This document shows, one piece after another, positions 52,099-61,110 of a DNA stretch of 64,000 nt. This DNA is from Streptomyces sp. NBC_00425. Its GTDB lineage: Bacteria > Actinomycetota > Actinomycetes > Streptomycetales > Streptomycetaceae. The position numbers were made by a program, and so were the translations under genes. Under the pieces are notes generated by a model. That model was given only the letters and a program-made list of their open reading frames with translations, was not told where the DNA came from and did not search any database. The first letter of the stretch is position 1; each line of letters opens with the position of its first letter. The DNA lies in assembly GCF_036030735.1 (NCBI RefSeq), contig NZ_CP107928.1, positions 9,734,001 to 9,798,000 on the forward strand, in the 5' to 3' direction.

Positions 52099-54009
52099 TC
52101 AGTCGGGGGCGGGCAGGGTGTGGATGGTGACGGGGAGGTCGGTGCGGTTGCCCTGGCGGTTGATGCCGAGGCGGCCGGTCGCGGCGGGGACGGCTTCGTC
52201 GCCGAGGGTGTAGAGCTGGTTGGTGACGTCGTAGCGGTTGGGGGTGTGGCCGGCGGCGTTGGCGGCGGCGGTGTGGATGGCGGTGGCGGCGGTCAGGACG
52301 GCGTCGTGGGCGAGGACGGGCCAGTAGCTGCGTTCGAGGTGGCCGGCGGGGAAGTGCCGGCCGTGGTGGTCGGAGGTGAAGGCCTGGACGAATCCGGTGT
52401 AGAGGCCGTGGTCGCGGTGGGCGGGGGCGGAGAGACCGGCGGGGGAGGGGAAGGACGCGTACATGACGGTGATGGGAGCCTCGGGGTCGTGGAGGGCTTT
52501 CATGGCGGGGTCGAGTGCTGCTGCGTCGGATCCGGTGACGACGGTGATCGGTTTCTTGTAGCAGCTGCGGTGCCGGAGGGCTTCGAGGAAGGTGGGCAGG
52601 TATTTGGCCCGGGCGGCGTAGTAGACGACGTCGATGCTGTCGGCGCCGCGGCAGAGGTTCTGGCCGATGCTGGGCATCGCGGCGTCGGCTCCGCCCTGCG
52701 GGCTGAAGGGGAAGTCGGGGGAGTCGTCGTCCAGGTACTTGCTGAGGGAGGGGATGGTGCGGAAGCCGTTCTCGAGGGATTTCGTGTAGAGGTCGTTGCC
52801 GCCGGCGGGGGTCACGTCGCTTCCGATCAGGGCGACGGTGTGCGGGCCGGTGTCGAGCTTTTTGCCGAGGGCGGTGAGCTGGTCCTTGTTCGGCATGGCG
52901 ACGCGGACGAGGCCGTTGATCGGCCCGTGGGGGTCGATGGCGCCGGTGCTGTCGAATCCGTCGGCGGTGATGAGGTCGGCGACCATCGCAATGCCGGCCT
53001 TGCTCAAAGCCCGGGCGGCGTCGACGGACTGCTGCTGGCTCAGGCCCATCCCGACCACTGCCACGAGGCCCTTCTCGGCTTTGAGGCCCTCGACGGCGTG
53101 TGCCCACCGTTCCTCGCCGCTGCCCATGTTGGCCAGGACGAGACGGATCTTCGGATGGCTGTCGCTCTCGTTCGCCCGTTCGACGGCGGTGTAGGCGCCT
53201 TCGATCTCCCCGACGAACTGGTCGAGCGTCAGGTCCTTCTGCTTGCCCTGTGACGTCAGCGGCGCCAGGAACCCGATCGTGACGTAGTCGCCGTCCTTCA
53301 CCGTCTGCCGGTTCTCCGCACCGAGAGCGGTCAGGACCGGCTTCAGGCCGCTGCCGAAGACCCCGGCGCCGTCCTGGCCGTCCGTCACACCGGTGCATTC
53401 CCCGGCATGCACCATCAGGGCCGTGTTCCTGCTGCCGCAGTGGCTTCGCGCGAATGCCTCGGCCGCCTGCACCTGCTCGTCGTGGTCGCGCTGTGCCTGG
53501 ACGTGCCGCACGTGGATCTGCCACCCGCCGACGGCCGCGGCCAGCGACAGCGCTGTCACCGCTGAGCCGCCGGCGACCAGCCCCCGGCGGGTCCTCAGCC
53601 ACCGGCCGGCCCGCTGCCACCACCGACCAGGCGGCGGCGGTGGCGGTAGGGGAGTGCCCGCGGCGCCGTCGGGTTCCACCGGCGCCGTTCCCTTCCTGAC
53701 GGCTTCCCAGGCCCGCTCCCACCGCTTGAGCCCCTCGCCCGTCACACCGCAGGCGGTGACGTAGGCGGCCACGAAATCCCAGTCGGGGAGAGCATCCGCT
53801 TTCAGCGTGGTGCTGACCGTCGGAGACGTCAGCCGCTTCGAACCCGGCCGGTCCGTCTCCGTCTCCAGCTGCTTCAGCGTGATGCCCCTGTGCTCGCGTA
53901 ACTCCTTGAGCGCCTGACGGAACTCGCGCTGATCCGCGATCCGCAGCGGGTCGGGCCCCTGGCCGCCCGCATCTCCCACGCCCGCTCCGTCCTGGGTCTG
54001 CTCGGTCAC
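52099..54009 (-). CDS. HTH - membrane anchor - periplasmic binding protein (type 1) fusion
   Basis: This 636-aa protein has an N-terminal Xre-like HTH region (residues about 20-100, FRQALKELREHRGITLKQLE), a Pro-rich linker, and one membrane segment (about 140-165, RRGLVAGGSAVTALSLAAA). A large C-terminal domain of the branched-chain amino-acid/receptor-ligand type 1 binding fold follows, with DGDYVTIGFLAPLTSQG and VAVVGMGLSQQQSV. GTG 54009 overlaps the stop of the small membrane gene. The layout would let an extracellular ligand be read by a cytoplasmic HTH. Ligand and targets are unknown. Confidence 0.85.
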   Translation of the reverse strand: MTEQTQDGAGVGDAGGQGPDPLRIADQREFRQALKELREHRGITLKQLETETDRPGSKRLTSPTVSTTLKADALPDWDFVAAYVTACGVTGEGLKRWERAWEAVRKGTAPVEPDGAAGTPLPPPPPPGRWWQRAGRWLRTRRGLVAGGSAVTALSLAAAVGGWQIHVRHVQAQRDHDEQVQAAEAFARSHCGSRNTALMVHAGECTGVTDGQDGAGVFGSGLKPVLTALGAENRQTVKDGDYVTIGFLAPLTSQGKQKDLTLDQFVGEIEGAYTAVERANESDSHPKIRLVLANMGSGEERWAHAVEGLKAEKGLVAVVGMGLSQQQSVDAARALSKAGIAMVADLITADGFDSTGAIDPHGPINGLVRVAMPNKDQLTALGKKLDTGPHTVALIGSDVTPAGGNDLYTKSLENGFRTIPSLSKYLDDDSPDFPFSPQGGADAAMPSIGQNLCRGADSIDVVYYAARAKYLPTFLEALRHRSCYKKPITVVTGSDAAALDPAMKALHDPEAPITVMYASFPSPAGLSAPAHRDHGLYTGFVQAFTSDHHGRHFPAGHLERSYWPVLAHDAVLTAATAIHTAAANAAGHTPNRYDVTNQLYTLGDEAVPAATGRLGINRQGNRTDLPVTIHTLPAPD

Positions 54010-54266
54010 TGGGCGCCGCCCGGGGACGAGGCGCCCAGACGCTGCTCGCTGAGCCAGGAGCCGATCTGGGCCGCGGCGGCGCCGGCGGCCATGACCATGC
54101 CGAGAGCGGTCGTCACGGACTGCCCGCTCGAGACGCAGACGACGACCACCAGCAAGATCACGGTGAACACGGTGATCCGGTGCCCGGGCGTGAGAGACGT
54201 TCCGCACAGAACCTGAGACGCGGGTGCGGGCTGCGGGGGTGTCCTTCGACGAAGGTGCACAGACAT
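54006..54266 (-). CDS. Small membrane protein coupled to the HTH/binding-protein fusion
   Basis: This 86-aa protein has one or two hydrophobic segments (ITVFTVILLVVVVCVSSG and ALGMVMAAGAAAAQIG). ATG 54266 gives MSVHLRRRTPPQP; an upstream in-frame extension is less convincing. The stop overlaps the next start (GTGA), so the two products are made together and may interact in the membrane. Confidence 0.65.
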   Translation of the reverse strand: MSVHLRRRTPPQPAPASQVLCGTSLTPGHRITVFTVILLVVVVCVSSGQSVTTALGMVMAAGAAAAQIGSWLSEQRLGASSPGGAQ

Positions 54267-55068
54267 GACGGGATACCTGCCTTCCTGGGCGCGGCACAAG
54301 TGCCGGCATGAGAGCCCCACTTCCGGTTACCGGCCGGGATGCGGAGCAACGTGTCCGGATCTCATTGTTTGTCTCCGCGGAACCGAAACAACCCAGTTGG
54401 CGGCATCGGAAATAAACCGAACTCGCACGCTCGATTAGTGGATCGTTTCTTCCTTTTTTCCGCTCGTTCAAGCGACTCGTTCCAAGCACCTGCCGGCCGG
54501 CCCCGAGCCGCCGCTGTACTCCCCGCTCGACCCCGAAGCCCGTGTGCTGCTCCAGCGGGGAGGCGTGCCCGGTTTCCGAACGAGCCACCTGAACTGCGCA
54601 TTCGCCGTCCAGGTTCTTCGGAACGCCTCAAGGATCTTGCGAGAGAGCCGCGGTGATGGTGACCTGGTGCCATGAGCGGCTCCGGCCGCGCCCCCAAGAT
54701 GCCGAACCGCCTTCCTGGGCACAGCAGCGCATCGACAGGGCACAGAGGGGGCTCCCGTTACCGGCTGGAGCCCCCTCGTCATTCTCCATCCCGGACCGTC
54801 GCCTCCGGTTCGCATGGCTCCGCGCTATTCGGAATACAGCCGCTCGCAGAGGAATGTCCACAACCGGCGAAGTGGCGCCACAGGCCCGCTTTCCGTACGG
54901 AGGCCCTGCGATGGGAGACCAGGCAGGCTCATTCGCGATTCGATTCCCTGTCGCGTTATGGGCCGCGGCCGTGTTCGGGAATCTTCGCGGTGCTGCAGGA
55001 GGTGCGCTGTCTCTCCGCACAGGTCGTCAGGTGGCCGGCAGGGACAAGGAGACGACGCGGGAGGCGGC
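54267..55068. other. Intergenic region, no supported gene
   Basis: About 800 bases with lower GC than average (for example 54355-54480, with TTTCTTCCTTTTTTCCGC near 54450). Several short open frames overlap each other on both strands, and none has a ribosome site or family motif. It should hold the promoter of the membrane/HTH pair near 54270-54300. It may contain decayed foreign DNA. Confidence 0.35.
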
Positions 55069-56124
55069 TCATACTTCGAGATGGGTGACGTGAAGCTCGG
55101 CGCCGCCCCACACCCGCAGCAGCAGGCCGCGGCACCTCGCCGGCGCCGGGAACGTTCCGACGGGTGCGCTGTCGATGGTCACGTCGTACGTGTCGCCGTT
55201 CCGGGTTGCGACGACGTGATGCCTCCGGGTGATGTCCGGGACCGCTTGCTGCTGCTGGGATCCGATCCAGGCGCCGCTGGGGAGTCGGACCGTGCGGGCG
55301 TAGAAGCTGCCGTCGTTTTGCCACTCGTCCTGGAGCGTGGAGCCCACCGGCTGGTCGTCGTTGCCGACGTCACCGAATCCGACGGCGAAGCCGTAGCCGT
55401 CGGAAGCGGTGGGAGGAGCGTCGACGACGGTGTCGAAGGAAACGGTCGAGGCGTAGCACCCGCTGCCCGGCACCCACGCGCCGTACAGGTGTGCGTACCG
55501 GTCGGCCCCGCCGGGCGAGCTGATGTCCACGGCGTCGCCGGACTGCGTGAACGTGAATGTGCCGTAGCCGTTCCCGAAGGGCTGGAAGACCACGGCCGTG
55601 GCGCGCGGCGTATCTGCGGCCGAACTGCATACCGCCTCGGGCTCTGTGACAACGGCGCTGGAGGAGTCGCGAGCCGTGATGCGGACGGTCCCCTGTGTGA
55701 TCATCGCTTCGGCGTTCGTGACGCACAGCTTGAGTTCGTCGCGCCCCTTGATCTCATATCCGTCGGTCTGGTCCACCCCCTCCACGGGGCGGGTGATGTA
55801 GACCCGTGTGTGAGAGTCGTCGGGGGACGACTCCAGCGCCTCGGTCACGCTGAAGGTGCCCAGGGGAGTGACGAAGTCCTTGGAGTAGCTGACACTGACC
55901 TTGCCGTGCAGGTCGACACTGAACTTGAGCGGCAGGTCGGGCAGTTGATACGACACCTTGGTGTTGCTGTCGCACGCCGTGAGGAGCGTGAAGGACAGCA
56001 GCATCGCCAGCCAGGGACGGCTGCCGTGCCGCGTCCGCAAACGGACCAGGTGTTTCGTTCGCCCTCCGACGGCGACCGCGGTCGCCGCCCGGAGCGAATT
56101 CCCGTGCATCGCGGTGAGCGCCAT
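55069..56124 (-). CDS. Predicted lipoprotein with a lectin-like beta domain
   Basis: This 351-aa protein starts at ATG 56124 after AGAGGGGG. The N-terminus has a basic stretch, a hydrophobic core LAMLLSFTLLT and a lipobox ending in AC (LLTAC), so it should be lipid-anchored outside the membrane. The C-terminal 200 residues are beta-rich, with alternating motifs such as ASTVSFDTVVDAPPT and HVVATRNGDTYDVTIDS, resembling a concanavalin-type jelly roll. No catalytic residues were recognised. An AT-rich divergent region lies upstream. Confidence 0.7.
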   Translation of the reverse strand: MALTAMHGNSLRAATAVAVGGRTKHLVRLRTRHGSRPWLAMLLSFTLLTACDSNTKVSYQLPDLPLKFSVDLHGKVSVSYSKDFVTPLGTFSVTEALESSPDDSHTRVYITRPVEGVDQTDGYEIKGRDELKLCVTNAEAMITQGTVRITARDSSSAVVTEPEAVCSSAADTPRATAVVFQPFGNGYGTFTFTQSGDAVDISSPGGADRYAHLYGAWVPGSGCYASTVSFDTVVDAPPTASDGYGFAVGFGDVGNDDQPVGSTLQDEWQNDGSFYARTVRLPSGAWIGSQQQQAVPDITRRHHVVATRNGDTYDVTIDSAPVGTFPAPARCRGLLLRVWGGAELHVTHLEV

Positions 56125-56159
56125 GACATCCCCCTCTTCCAGGCCACAGCACGTAATGC

Positions 56160-56283
56160 GAAATGTAACTACCTGGAAGGCGGGGCTGGTTCGCAGACGT
56201 ACCATTTGATGAAAATGTGACGCTTGGGTTAAGTTTAACTATCTAAATAAAAAGGCTAAAATGACACATAAAGGGGGCGCGTC
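56160..56283. promoter_or_regulatory. AT-rich patch with palindrome GTTAAGTTTAAC
   Basis: For this genome the stretch is strikingly AT-rich (about 56205-56275). It contains the perfect 12-base palindrome GTTAAGTTTAAC at 56228-56239 and a run CTAAATAAAAAGGCTAAA. It lies upstream of the lipoprotein gene and is likely its promoter/operator or the edge of a horizontally acquired block. Confidence 0.5.
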
Positions 56284-56454
56284 TTGAGCGGAAGTACGCC
56301 CCTGGAAACCCTGCGCGCCTCAAGGGCGTCGGACTGCACCCGGCGGCAACTGCCACCAGTCTTCGGCCCTGCCCGGCCCACCGTCCGCCGACGTTTCGCC
56401 CAGCGGAGCCGGGACCGTGTCCGGGCCCGGCCCCACCGCGTGCTCCCCGACGAG

Positions 56455-56580
56455 CTCGGCGCCGTCCTGGCTGGCCGGATGCCGCCGCCTGCACCGGCGC
56501 TACGAACGCAACACCGACCACTTCCTCGCCATCGCCGGCACCACAGCGGCTCTCATCTGCCATCACCGTCCAGTAAGGCA
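56455..56580 (+). pseudogene. IS5/IS4-type transposase remnant (C-terminal part)
   Basis: The plus frame here reads WLAGCRRLHRRYERNTDHF, then LAIAGTTAALICHH, the typical end of IS5-like transposases (WL..RRL..RYER..DHFLA). There is no catalytic part upstream, so only a fragment remains. Confidence 0.6.
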
Positions 56581-56651
56581 GAGCGCGCCCCGGAGCAACG
56601 GTGGACAGGCGCCGCTCCACCGCTGTCACAGGCACCCGGCATGCTCTGCCC

Positions 56652-57103
56652 GTGAACGAGAACGCCTTCTGGCAGCTCATCGACGACTGCGCACCGCCCA
56701 CGTCCGACCCGGAGCCGAACAACTGGCTGCGACATTGACGAGCCAGCTCTCCGCTGAACCGCCGGCGACCGTCAACGCGTTCGCCGAACAGCTGTCATGG
56801 GCGCTCTACCGGCTGGATCGCAAGGAGTACGGACACGACCTGTCCAGCGACAGCTTCCTCCACACCCGCGCAGCCATCGTGGCCGCCGGCCGTGAAACCT
56901 ACGAAGCCACGCTTCACGATCGCGTGTTCAACGACGTGAGCAGTGCCGCCGACCTGGCGCGCGATGGGACCTGCTCAGAGCCTTTGGCGCGGTCAGGAAC
57001 ACTGCACTCCTCAGGCGAAGAGGCATACCGGGTCCTGCACGCGTGTGCGGGTGGCCGGCGCCCGGGCCGGGAGAGCCTTCGGCCCGGGGGTCACCCTTCG
57101 TAG
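56652..57103 (+). pseudogene. DUF4240 protein gene, frameshifted and decayed
   Basis: GTG 56652 opens NENAFWQLIDDCAPPTSDP, the DUF4240 start, but the frame stops at 56738. Shifting one frame near 56703 (where CCGGAGCCGAAC suggests a lost G) continues the family with AEQLAATLTSQLSAEPP and FAEQLSWALYRLDRKEYGHD. After YEATLHD the family pattern is lost and the frame runs out at 57103. It is therefore a pseudogene with one frameshift and a replaced 3' end. Confidence 0.75.
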
Positions 57104-58040
57104 CGGGTGGCCAGGGTGCGTGCCGTCTCGGCGATGCGGTTGCGGAGTTCGGCCGGTGCCAGGACCTCGACGTCGGCGCCCAGCCGCAGGAAGTCTCTAT
57201 GGGCGTGGCCGATCGACTCGATGGGCACGCGGGCCTCCGTCCACCCGTCACCCGTGGGTGTCACGCCGAGGCAGCGGGCGCCCTCCGGAGTGAGCCGCAC
57301 CAGGGCGTCCGCGGTGTGCAGCCGCGCTCGGAAGTCGGCCGCATAGACGTTCCAGTACCCGGCCAGGTCGAACCCGTCCGGAGTGACGAACTCCTCGTCC
57401 AGCGGCCGGACTTCGAGGATCTGGTCGACACGGTAGGTGCGGATCCCGGACGGCCCGCCGGCGACCACGTACCAGCGGCCTGCCTTGAGGACGAGCCCGT
57501 ACGGCTCCACCCGTCGCTCGATCTCCTCCGGCGCCCGCCACCGCCGGTAGCGCAGCGCCACCACCGGTAGCGCAGCGCCACCGCCCGCCGCTCCCACACC
57601 GCGGCGGCGACCGCCGCCAGGTGAGGCACCCGGTCGACGCCGCCGTACCAGCCGGGAGCGTCGAGCAGGAAGCGTTCCTGGATCCGCTCGGCGTGCTCGC
57701 GCAGCTCCGCCGGAAGCGCGGCCCGCAGCTTGAGCCGGGCGGCGGCCAGCGCCTCGCCGAGGCCGAGCTCGGCGGCGGCGCCGGGCAGCGCGACGAGGAA
57801 CGCGGCCTGCGCCTCGTCCACGGTCAGTCCGGTGAGCCGGGTCCGGTAGCCGCCGACCAGCCGGTAGCCGCCGGAATGGCCGGACGCGCCGTACAGCGGG
57901 ACACCGACGGCGCCGAGCGCCTCCACGTCCCGGTACACCGTCCGGACGGAGACCTCCAGTTCGTCGGCCAGCTGCCGGGCCGTCATCCGGCCCCGGTTCT
58001 GGAGCAGCAGAAGCAGGGTGACCAGCCGGCTCGCACGCAT
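57091..58040 (-). pseudogene. WYL-domain regulator broken by a 20-bp tandem duplication
   Basis: From ATG 58040 the protein reads as a DeoR-type HTH (RMTARQLADELEVSVRTVYR) and linker up to VALRYR. The frame then shifts because a 20-base unit is duplicated at 57544-57583. Beyond it, another frame (57091-57560) gives the proper continuation VALRYRRWRAPEEIERR, the WYL motif GRWYVVAGGP and the C-terminal end ATRYEG. Removing one copy restores a regulator of about 310 aa. The divergent NIPSNAP gene at 58147 would be its target. The defect could be a recent loss or a reversible switch. Confidence 0.88.
57544..57583. repeat. 20-bp tandem duplication causing a frameshift
   Basis: CCGGTAGCGCAGCGCCACC plus A or G occurs twice in direct tandem (57544-57563, 57564-57583), differing only in the last base. 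20 is not a multiple of 3, so it breaks the WYL regulator frame. Confidence 0.92.
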
Positions 58041-58146
58041 GCCGTCCAGTATCTGCTGACAGAAGATGTCAGCAGACCGGCCCTAACCTGCGGCGCATGG
58101 ACGACAACTGGACCATGAACCTCACACGCACCGGGCAGGCCACCGC

Positions 58147-58695
58147 ATGAGCATCGTCGAACTCCGGCAGTACACCCTGCACTCCGGTGCCCGGGAGACG
58201 CTGATCGAGCTGTTCGAGCGCGAGTTCGTGACCGGTCAGCAGGCGGTCGGCATCACCGTCGGCGGCCGGTTCCGCGACCTGGACGACCCGGACCGCTTCG
58301 TCTGGCTGCGCTCCTTCCCCGACATGGCGCACCGCCGGCGTGCGCTGGAGGCGTTCTACACCGGCCCGGTCTGGCGGGAGCACCGCGACACCGCCAACGC
58401 CGCCATGCTCGACAGCGACGACGTCCTGCTGCTGCGCGGCCCGGGATTCACACCGGAGCCGGGGACGAGCGAGGTGCTCGCGACCGTCTGCCATCCCGCC
58501 GACGCTGCCCACTTCGACGCGTACGCCGCCCGGCACCTGGGCCCGGGCCACGCACTGCACCGCACCGAGCACGCCGAGAACGACTTCCCCCGCCTGCCCG
58601 TCCGCACCGGCGAGGACGTCCGGGTCTGGTTCGGCCCGGCCGCCCCGGCGCCCTGGCCGGCCCGGCTGCTGCGGCTGGAGCCCGTGAAGCCTTAG
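58147..58695 (+). CDS. NIPSNAP-family protein
   Basis: This 182-aa protein shows the NIPSNAP ferredoxin-like fold: VELRQYTLHSGARETLIELFER at the start, then FVWLRSFPDM and AFYTGPVWREHRDTANA. It is divergent from the broken WYL regulator, which normally controls such partners. The function of bacterial NIPSNAP proteins is poorly known; dimeric barrel binding proteins or mild oxygenase relatives are possible. Confidence 0.88.
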   Translation: MSIVELRQYTLHSGARETLIELFEREFVTGQQAVGITVGGRFRDLDDPDRFVWLRSFPDMAHRRRALEAFYTGPVWREHRDTANAAMLDSDDVLLLRGPGFTPEPGTSEVLATVCHPADAAHFDAYAARHLGPGHALHRTEHAENDFPRLPVRTGEDVRVWFGPAAPAPWPARLLRLEPVKP

Positions 58696-58869
58696 CCCGC
58701 GCTTTTCCGAGTCGGCCTGGCCGAGGCTTGACCAAACACGTGGAGAGTGCTGCTGGCGTGCAACGACGGGACGTGCCGAGGGTCCTGTCAGCTGCAGAGA
58801 AAGGATCGACAACAGGCACTCACCGTGACGTTCATCGTCCAGCGCCGGGCACGCAGTCCCGCTCGGACG

Positions 58870-59355
58870 TCAGTCCCATGCGTTGAAGAGCACTCCGCCC
58901 AAGGTGGTGATGCCGTAGAAGCGAACTCCGCGCCACTCGCCCTGGGTCAGGACCGAGGTGTCGACGTCCGAGAGCGACAGCGTGAGCTGCGCGCGATCAA
59001 GCACGACGAACCCCAGGTCGGTAAAGATGTGGGCCCACGATGGCGGTGCGAGGAACTCCTCGGTGTACCAGTCCCGGCGTTCCTGGACGAATGCGATCCA
59101 GGGGTGGTGGGCGTGACACAGGACGACGCACTCGCCGGTGCCCCCGATGACCGACGCGGTGTGGAACGTACGAGGGTACGTCTGTTCCTCCATCTCGCCC
59201 ACCTGACCTCCGGCCGCCCGGGCGGCCGCATACAGCGCCGCCCGGAACGTCCGCCGGTCGGTCTCCGGCAGCGGCCCGTCCTTCGGCCGGACGAAGCCCG
59301 TGGCGCCTCGCGGCAATGTGAACGCTGCGTCCTCGTCTACGGCCATGGGGCTCAT
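58870..59355 (-). CDS. Hypothetical protein, about 161 aa
   Basis: This soluble protein has alternating hydrophobic and charged segments, including ECVVLCHAHHPWIAFVQERRDWYTEEFL, and it ends VLFNAWD. The start could be ATG 59355 (MSPMAVDE) or 59346; neither has a clear ribosome site. No family recognised; it may be an immunity-like or small binding protein. Codon pattern supports coding. Confidence 0.65.
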   Translation of the reverse strand: MSPMAVDEDAAFTLPRGATGFVRPKDGPLPETDRRTFRAALYAAARAAGGQVGEMEEQTYPRTFHTASVIGGTGECVVLCHAHHPWIAFVQERRDWYTEEFLAPPSWAHIFTDLGFVVLDRAQLTLSLSDVDTSVLTQGEWRGVRFYGITTLGGVLFNAWD

Positions 59356-59854
59356 TCTGCCGAGGAGAAACGACCCGCCCGCCGCGGCCCCTGCACATCC
59401 TCCTGGCGGATGCAGGACACCCCCGACGCCCCCGCCCCCGCGACCCTGAGCGACCAGCTGACCCGCCGGGCTCCCGGCCCGCCTCCCGCAGCAGTTCCCT
59501 ACCGTCCGCTGCCTCGCCGTGGACGACCGCACCCCGGCCGTCGACGCCTGGTTCGCGCGGGCCACCGCGGGCCTGCCGGAGCCGTTGACCGGCCAGCCCG
59601 CCCACTGGATGGCCATCCGCCTGCCCGACCACCGGCGAGCCCTCGCGCAACCGGCCCCGCTCCGCGGTCACCGTCCCGCCTCGCCGACGCCCGCAACCTC
59701 ACCGACGTCACCCCCGGGCAGCTCCGCAAGCAGCCGGCCGCCTGCCGCCTGACCGGCACCGACTCGTTCGCGAGTCGGTCCCCGTCACATCCGCGTGCGC
59801 CGTGCCGTCAGTGCTGTGAAGACGCCGACAAGGCCGATGCGAAGGAGAGCAGCC
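59356..59854. other. Intergenic region with possible decayed coding sequence
   Basis: About 500 bases. Plus-strand pieces (59519-59752, VDAWFARATAGLPEPL and later RLADARNLTDVTP in another frame) look like worn coding sequence, maybe of an integrase-like gene, but frames break and no motif is decisive. The promoter of the AhpD-like gene should lie near its right end. Confidence 0.25.
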
Positions 59855-60343
59855 ATGACGAACACCTCCATCTCCCGGATGCCCAACCCGGCCCAGTTCG
59901 TGCCCGAGCTGAACGACATCACCGCCGCCCTCTTCCGGGCCACCGGCAACCGCTCGGTGCCCCGCACCACGATGAGCCTCGTCCACCTGCGCGCCGGGCA
60001 GATCGCCGGCAACACCTACCTGACCATTTTGAACACCGGCTTCCTGCGCAAGGCCGGGGAGTCCGAGGAGCGCATCACCGCCGTCTCCTCCTGGCAGGAC
60101 GCCCCCTACTTCACCGACGCCGAGCGCGCCGCCCTCGCCCTGACGGAAGCCACTCTCCAGCCCTCCCCGCACGGCACAGAACGCGTCTGCGACGAGCTGT
60201 ACGCCGAAGTGGCGAACCACTACGACGAGAAGGCACTGGCCACCCTCACCATCGCGATCGGTCAGATCAACTTCTTCATCGCCCTGGCTGTCATCGGCAA
60301 GCCGCAGCCGGTCAGCTCGCTCGCGGACGAGCAGTGGGACTGA
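59855..60343 (+). CDS. Carboxymuconolactone decarboxylase/AhpD-fold protein lacking the CxxC
   Basis: This 162-aa protein has GGAGAG before ATG 59855. It follows the AhpD-like pattern closely: SLVHLRAGQIAGNTYLTILNTGFLRKAGESEERI, then APYFTDAERAALALTEATL and the end INFFIALAVIG. In normal members the first segment contains CxxC; here GNTYLTI stands in that place and no Cys remains. It probably lacks peroxidase activity. Upstream in-frame Met codons are less likely starts. Confidence 0.88.
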   Translation: MTNTSISRMPNPAQFVPELNDITAALFRATGNRSVPRTTMSLVHLRAGQIAGNTYLTILNTGFLRKAGESEERITAVSSWQDAPYFTDAERAALALTEATLQPSPHGTERVCDELYAEVANHYDEKALATLTIAIGQINFFIALAVIGKPQPVSSLADEQWD

Positions 60344-60579
60344 CCTGTCCGAGATGGGGGTCGGCCGATCCGGCGACACGGGACCGCACAGTCGTCGACG
60401 ACCACAGACAGAGCAACCAGTGGCCCGGCTCGGCTCGGATGGCCGACCGTGTAAACGACTCCGCACGACGGCCCGGTCTCTGGCGCCGGGCCATGCACGG
60501 CATGCCGACGGGGAGGGCGATTTCCGCGCAGGTGAAAGCGGATTGCCGCCCGGACGCCGTGTGAGCAGCGTCGCCGTCT
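60344..60579. other. Short intergenic gap, nothing recognised
   Basis: 236 bases between the AhpD-like stop and the GNAT start. No hairpin, repeat or coding signal was noted beyond shadow frames. Confidence 0.3.
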
Positions 60580-61110
60580 GTGACCCCGACGCTGCGCACT
60601 GAGCGGCTGCTGCTCGAGCCCTACGGCCCTGAGGACGAAGAGGACTTCGTCGCTCTGCTCCAGGACACCAGAGTGTCGCAGTGGATGGGCGACGGCCCTG
60701 CTTCCGAACAGGCGGACCGAGCCCTGTTCGGGCGGATCTTCACGAAGGTCTATGCCCAGGACCTGTTCGACGTCTGGGCTGTCCGCCGGGACGGACTCCT
60801 GGTCGGGCATGCCGAGATCAAGTCGACCGACGTCGTCGCAGGCCACGAGATCATCTACGCTCTGGCCCCGGCCGTATGGGGGCTCGGCCTGGGGACCGAG
60901 GTGGCAGAGGCGATCGTCGCGTACGGCTTCGACACCCTCGCTCTGACCACGGTCCACGCCCCCGTAGCCGCACCGAACAAGGCGTCACTGACCCTGCTGG
61001 ACGGAATCGGTTTCGAACATGTCCGAGACATCGCAGAGGACGACGGCAGCACCACCCGCGTGCTGGCCCGTCACCTGACTGCGAGCGACAAGTCCCCCCT
61101 CACCCGATAA
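60580..61110 (+). CDS. GNAT-family N-acetyltransferase
   Basis: This 176-aa protein starts TPTLRTERLLLEPYGPEDEE, typical of RimJ/RimL-like GNATs. The acetyl-CoA site is WGLGLGTEVAEAIVAYGF, and ANKASLTLLDGIGFEHV is the family end. GTG 60580 is the start. The acceptor is unknown. Confidence 0.9.
   Translation: MTPTLRTERLLLEPYGPEDEEDFVALLQDTRVSQWMGDGPASEQADRALFGRIFTKVYAQDLFDVWAVRRDGLLVGHAEIKSTDVVAGHEIIYALAPAVWGLGLGTEVAEAIVAYGFDTLALTTVHAPVAAPNKASLTLLDGIGFEHVRDIAEDDGSTTRVLARHLTASDKSPLTR

Noticed and set aside
54653..55093. 146-aa plus-strand open frame
   Set aside because: No family motif, mixed codon pattern, overlaps other open frames; its 3' end overlaps the lipoprotein gene on the other strand.
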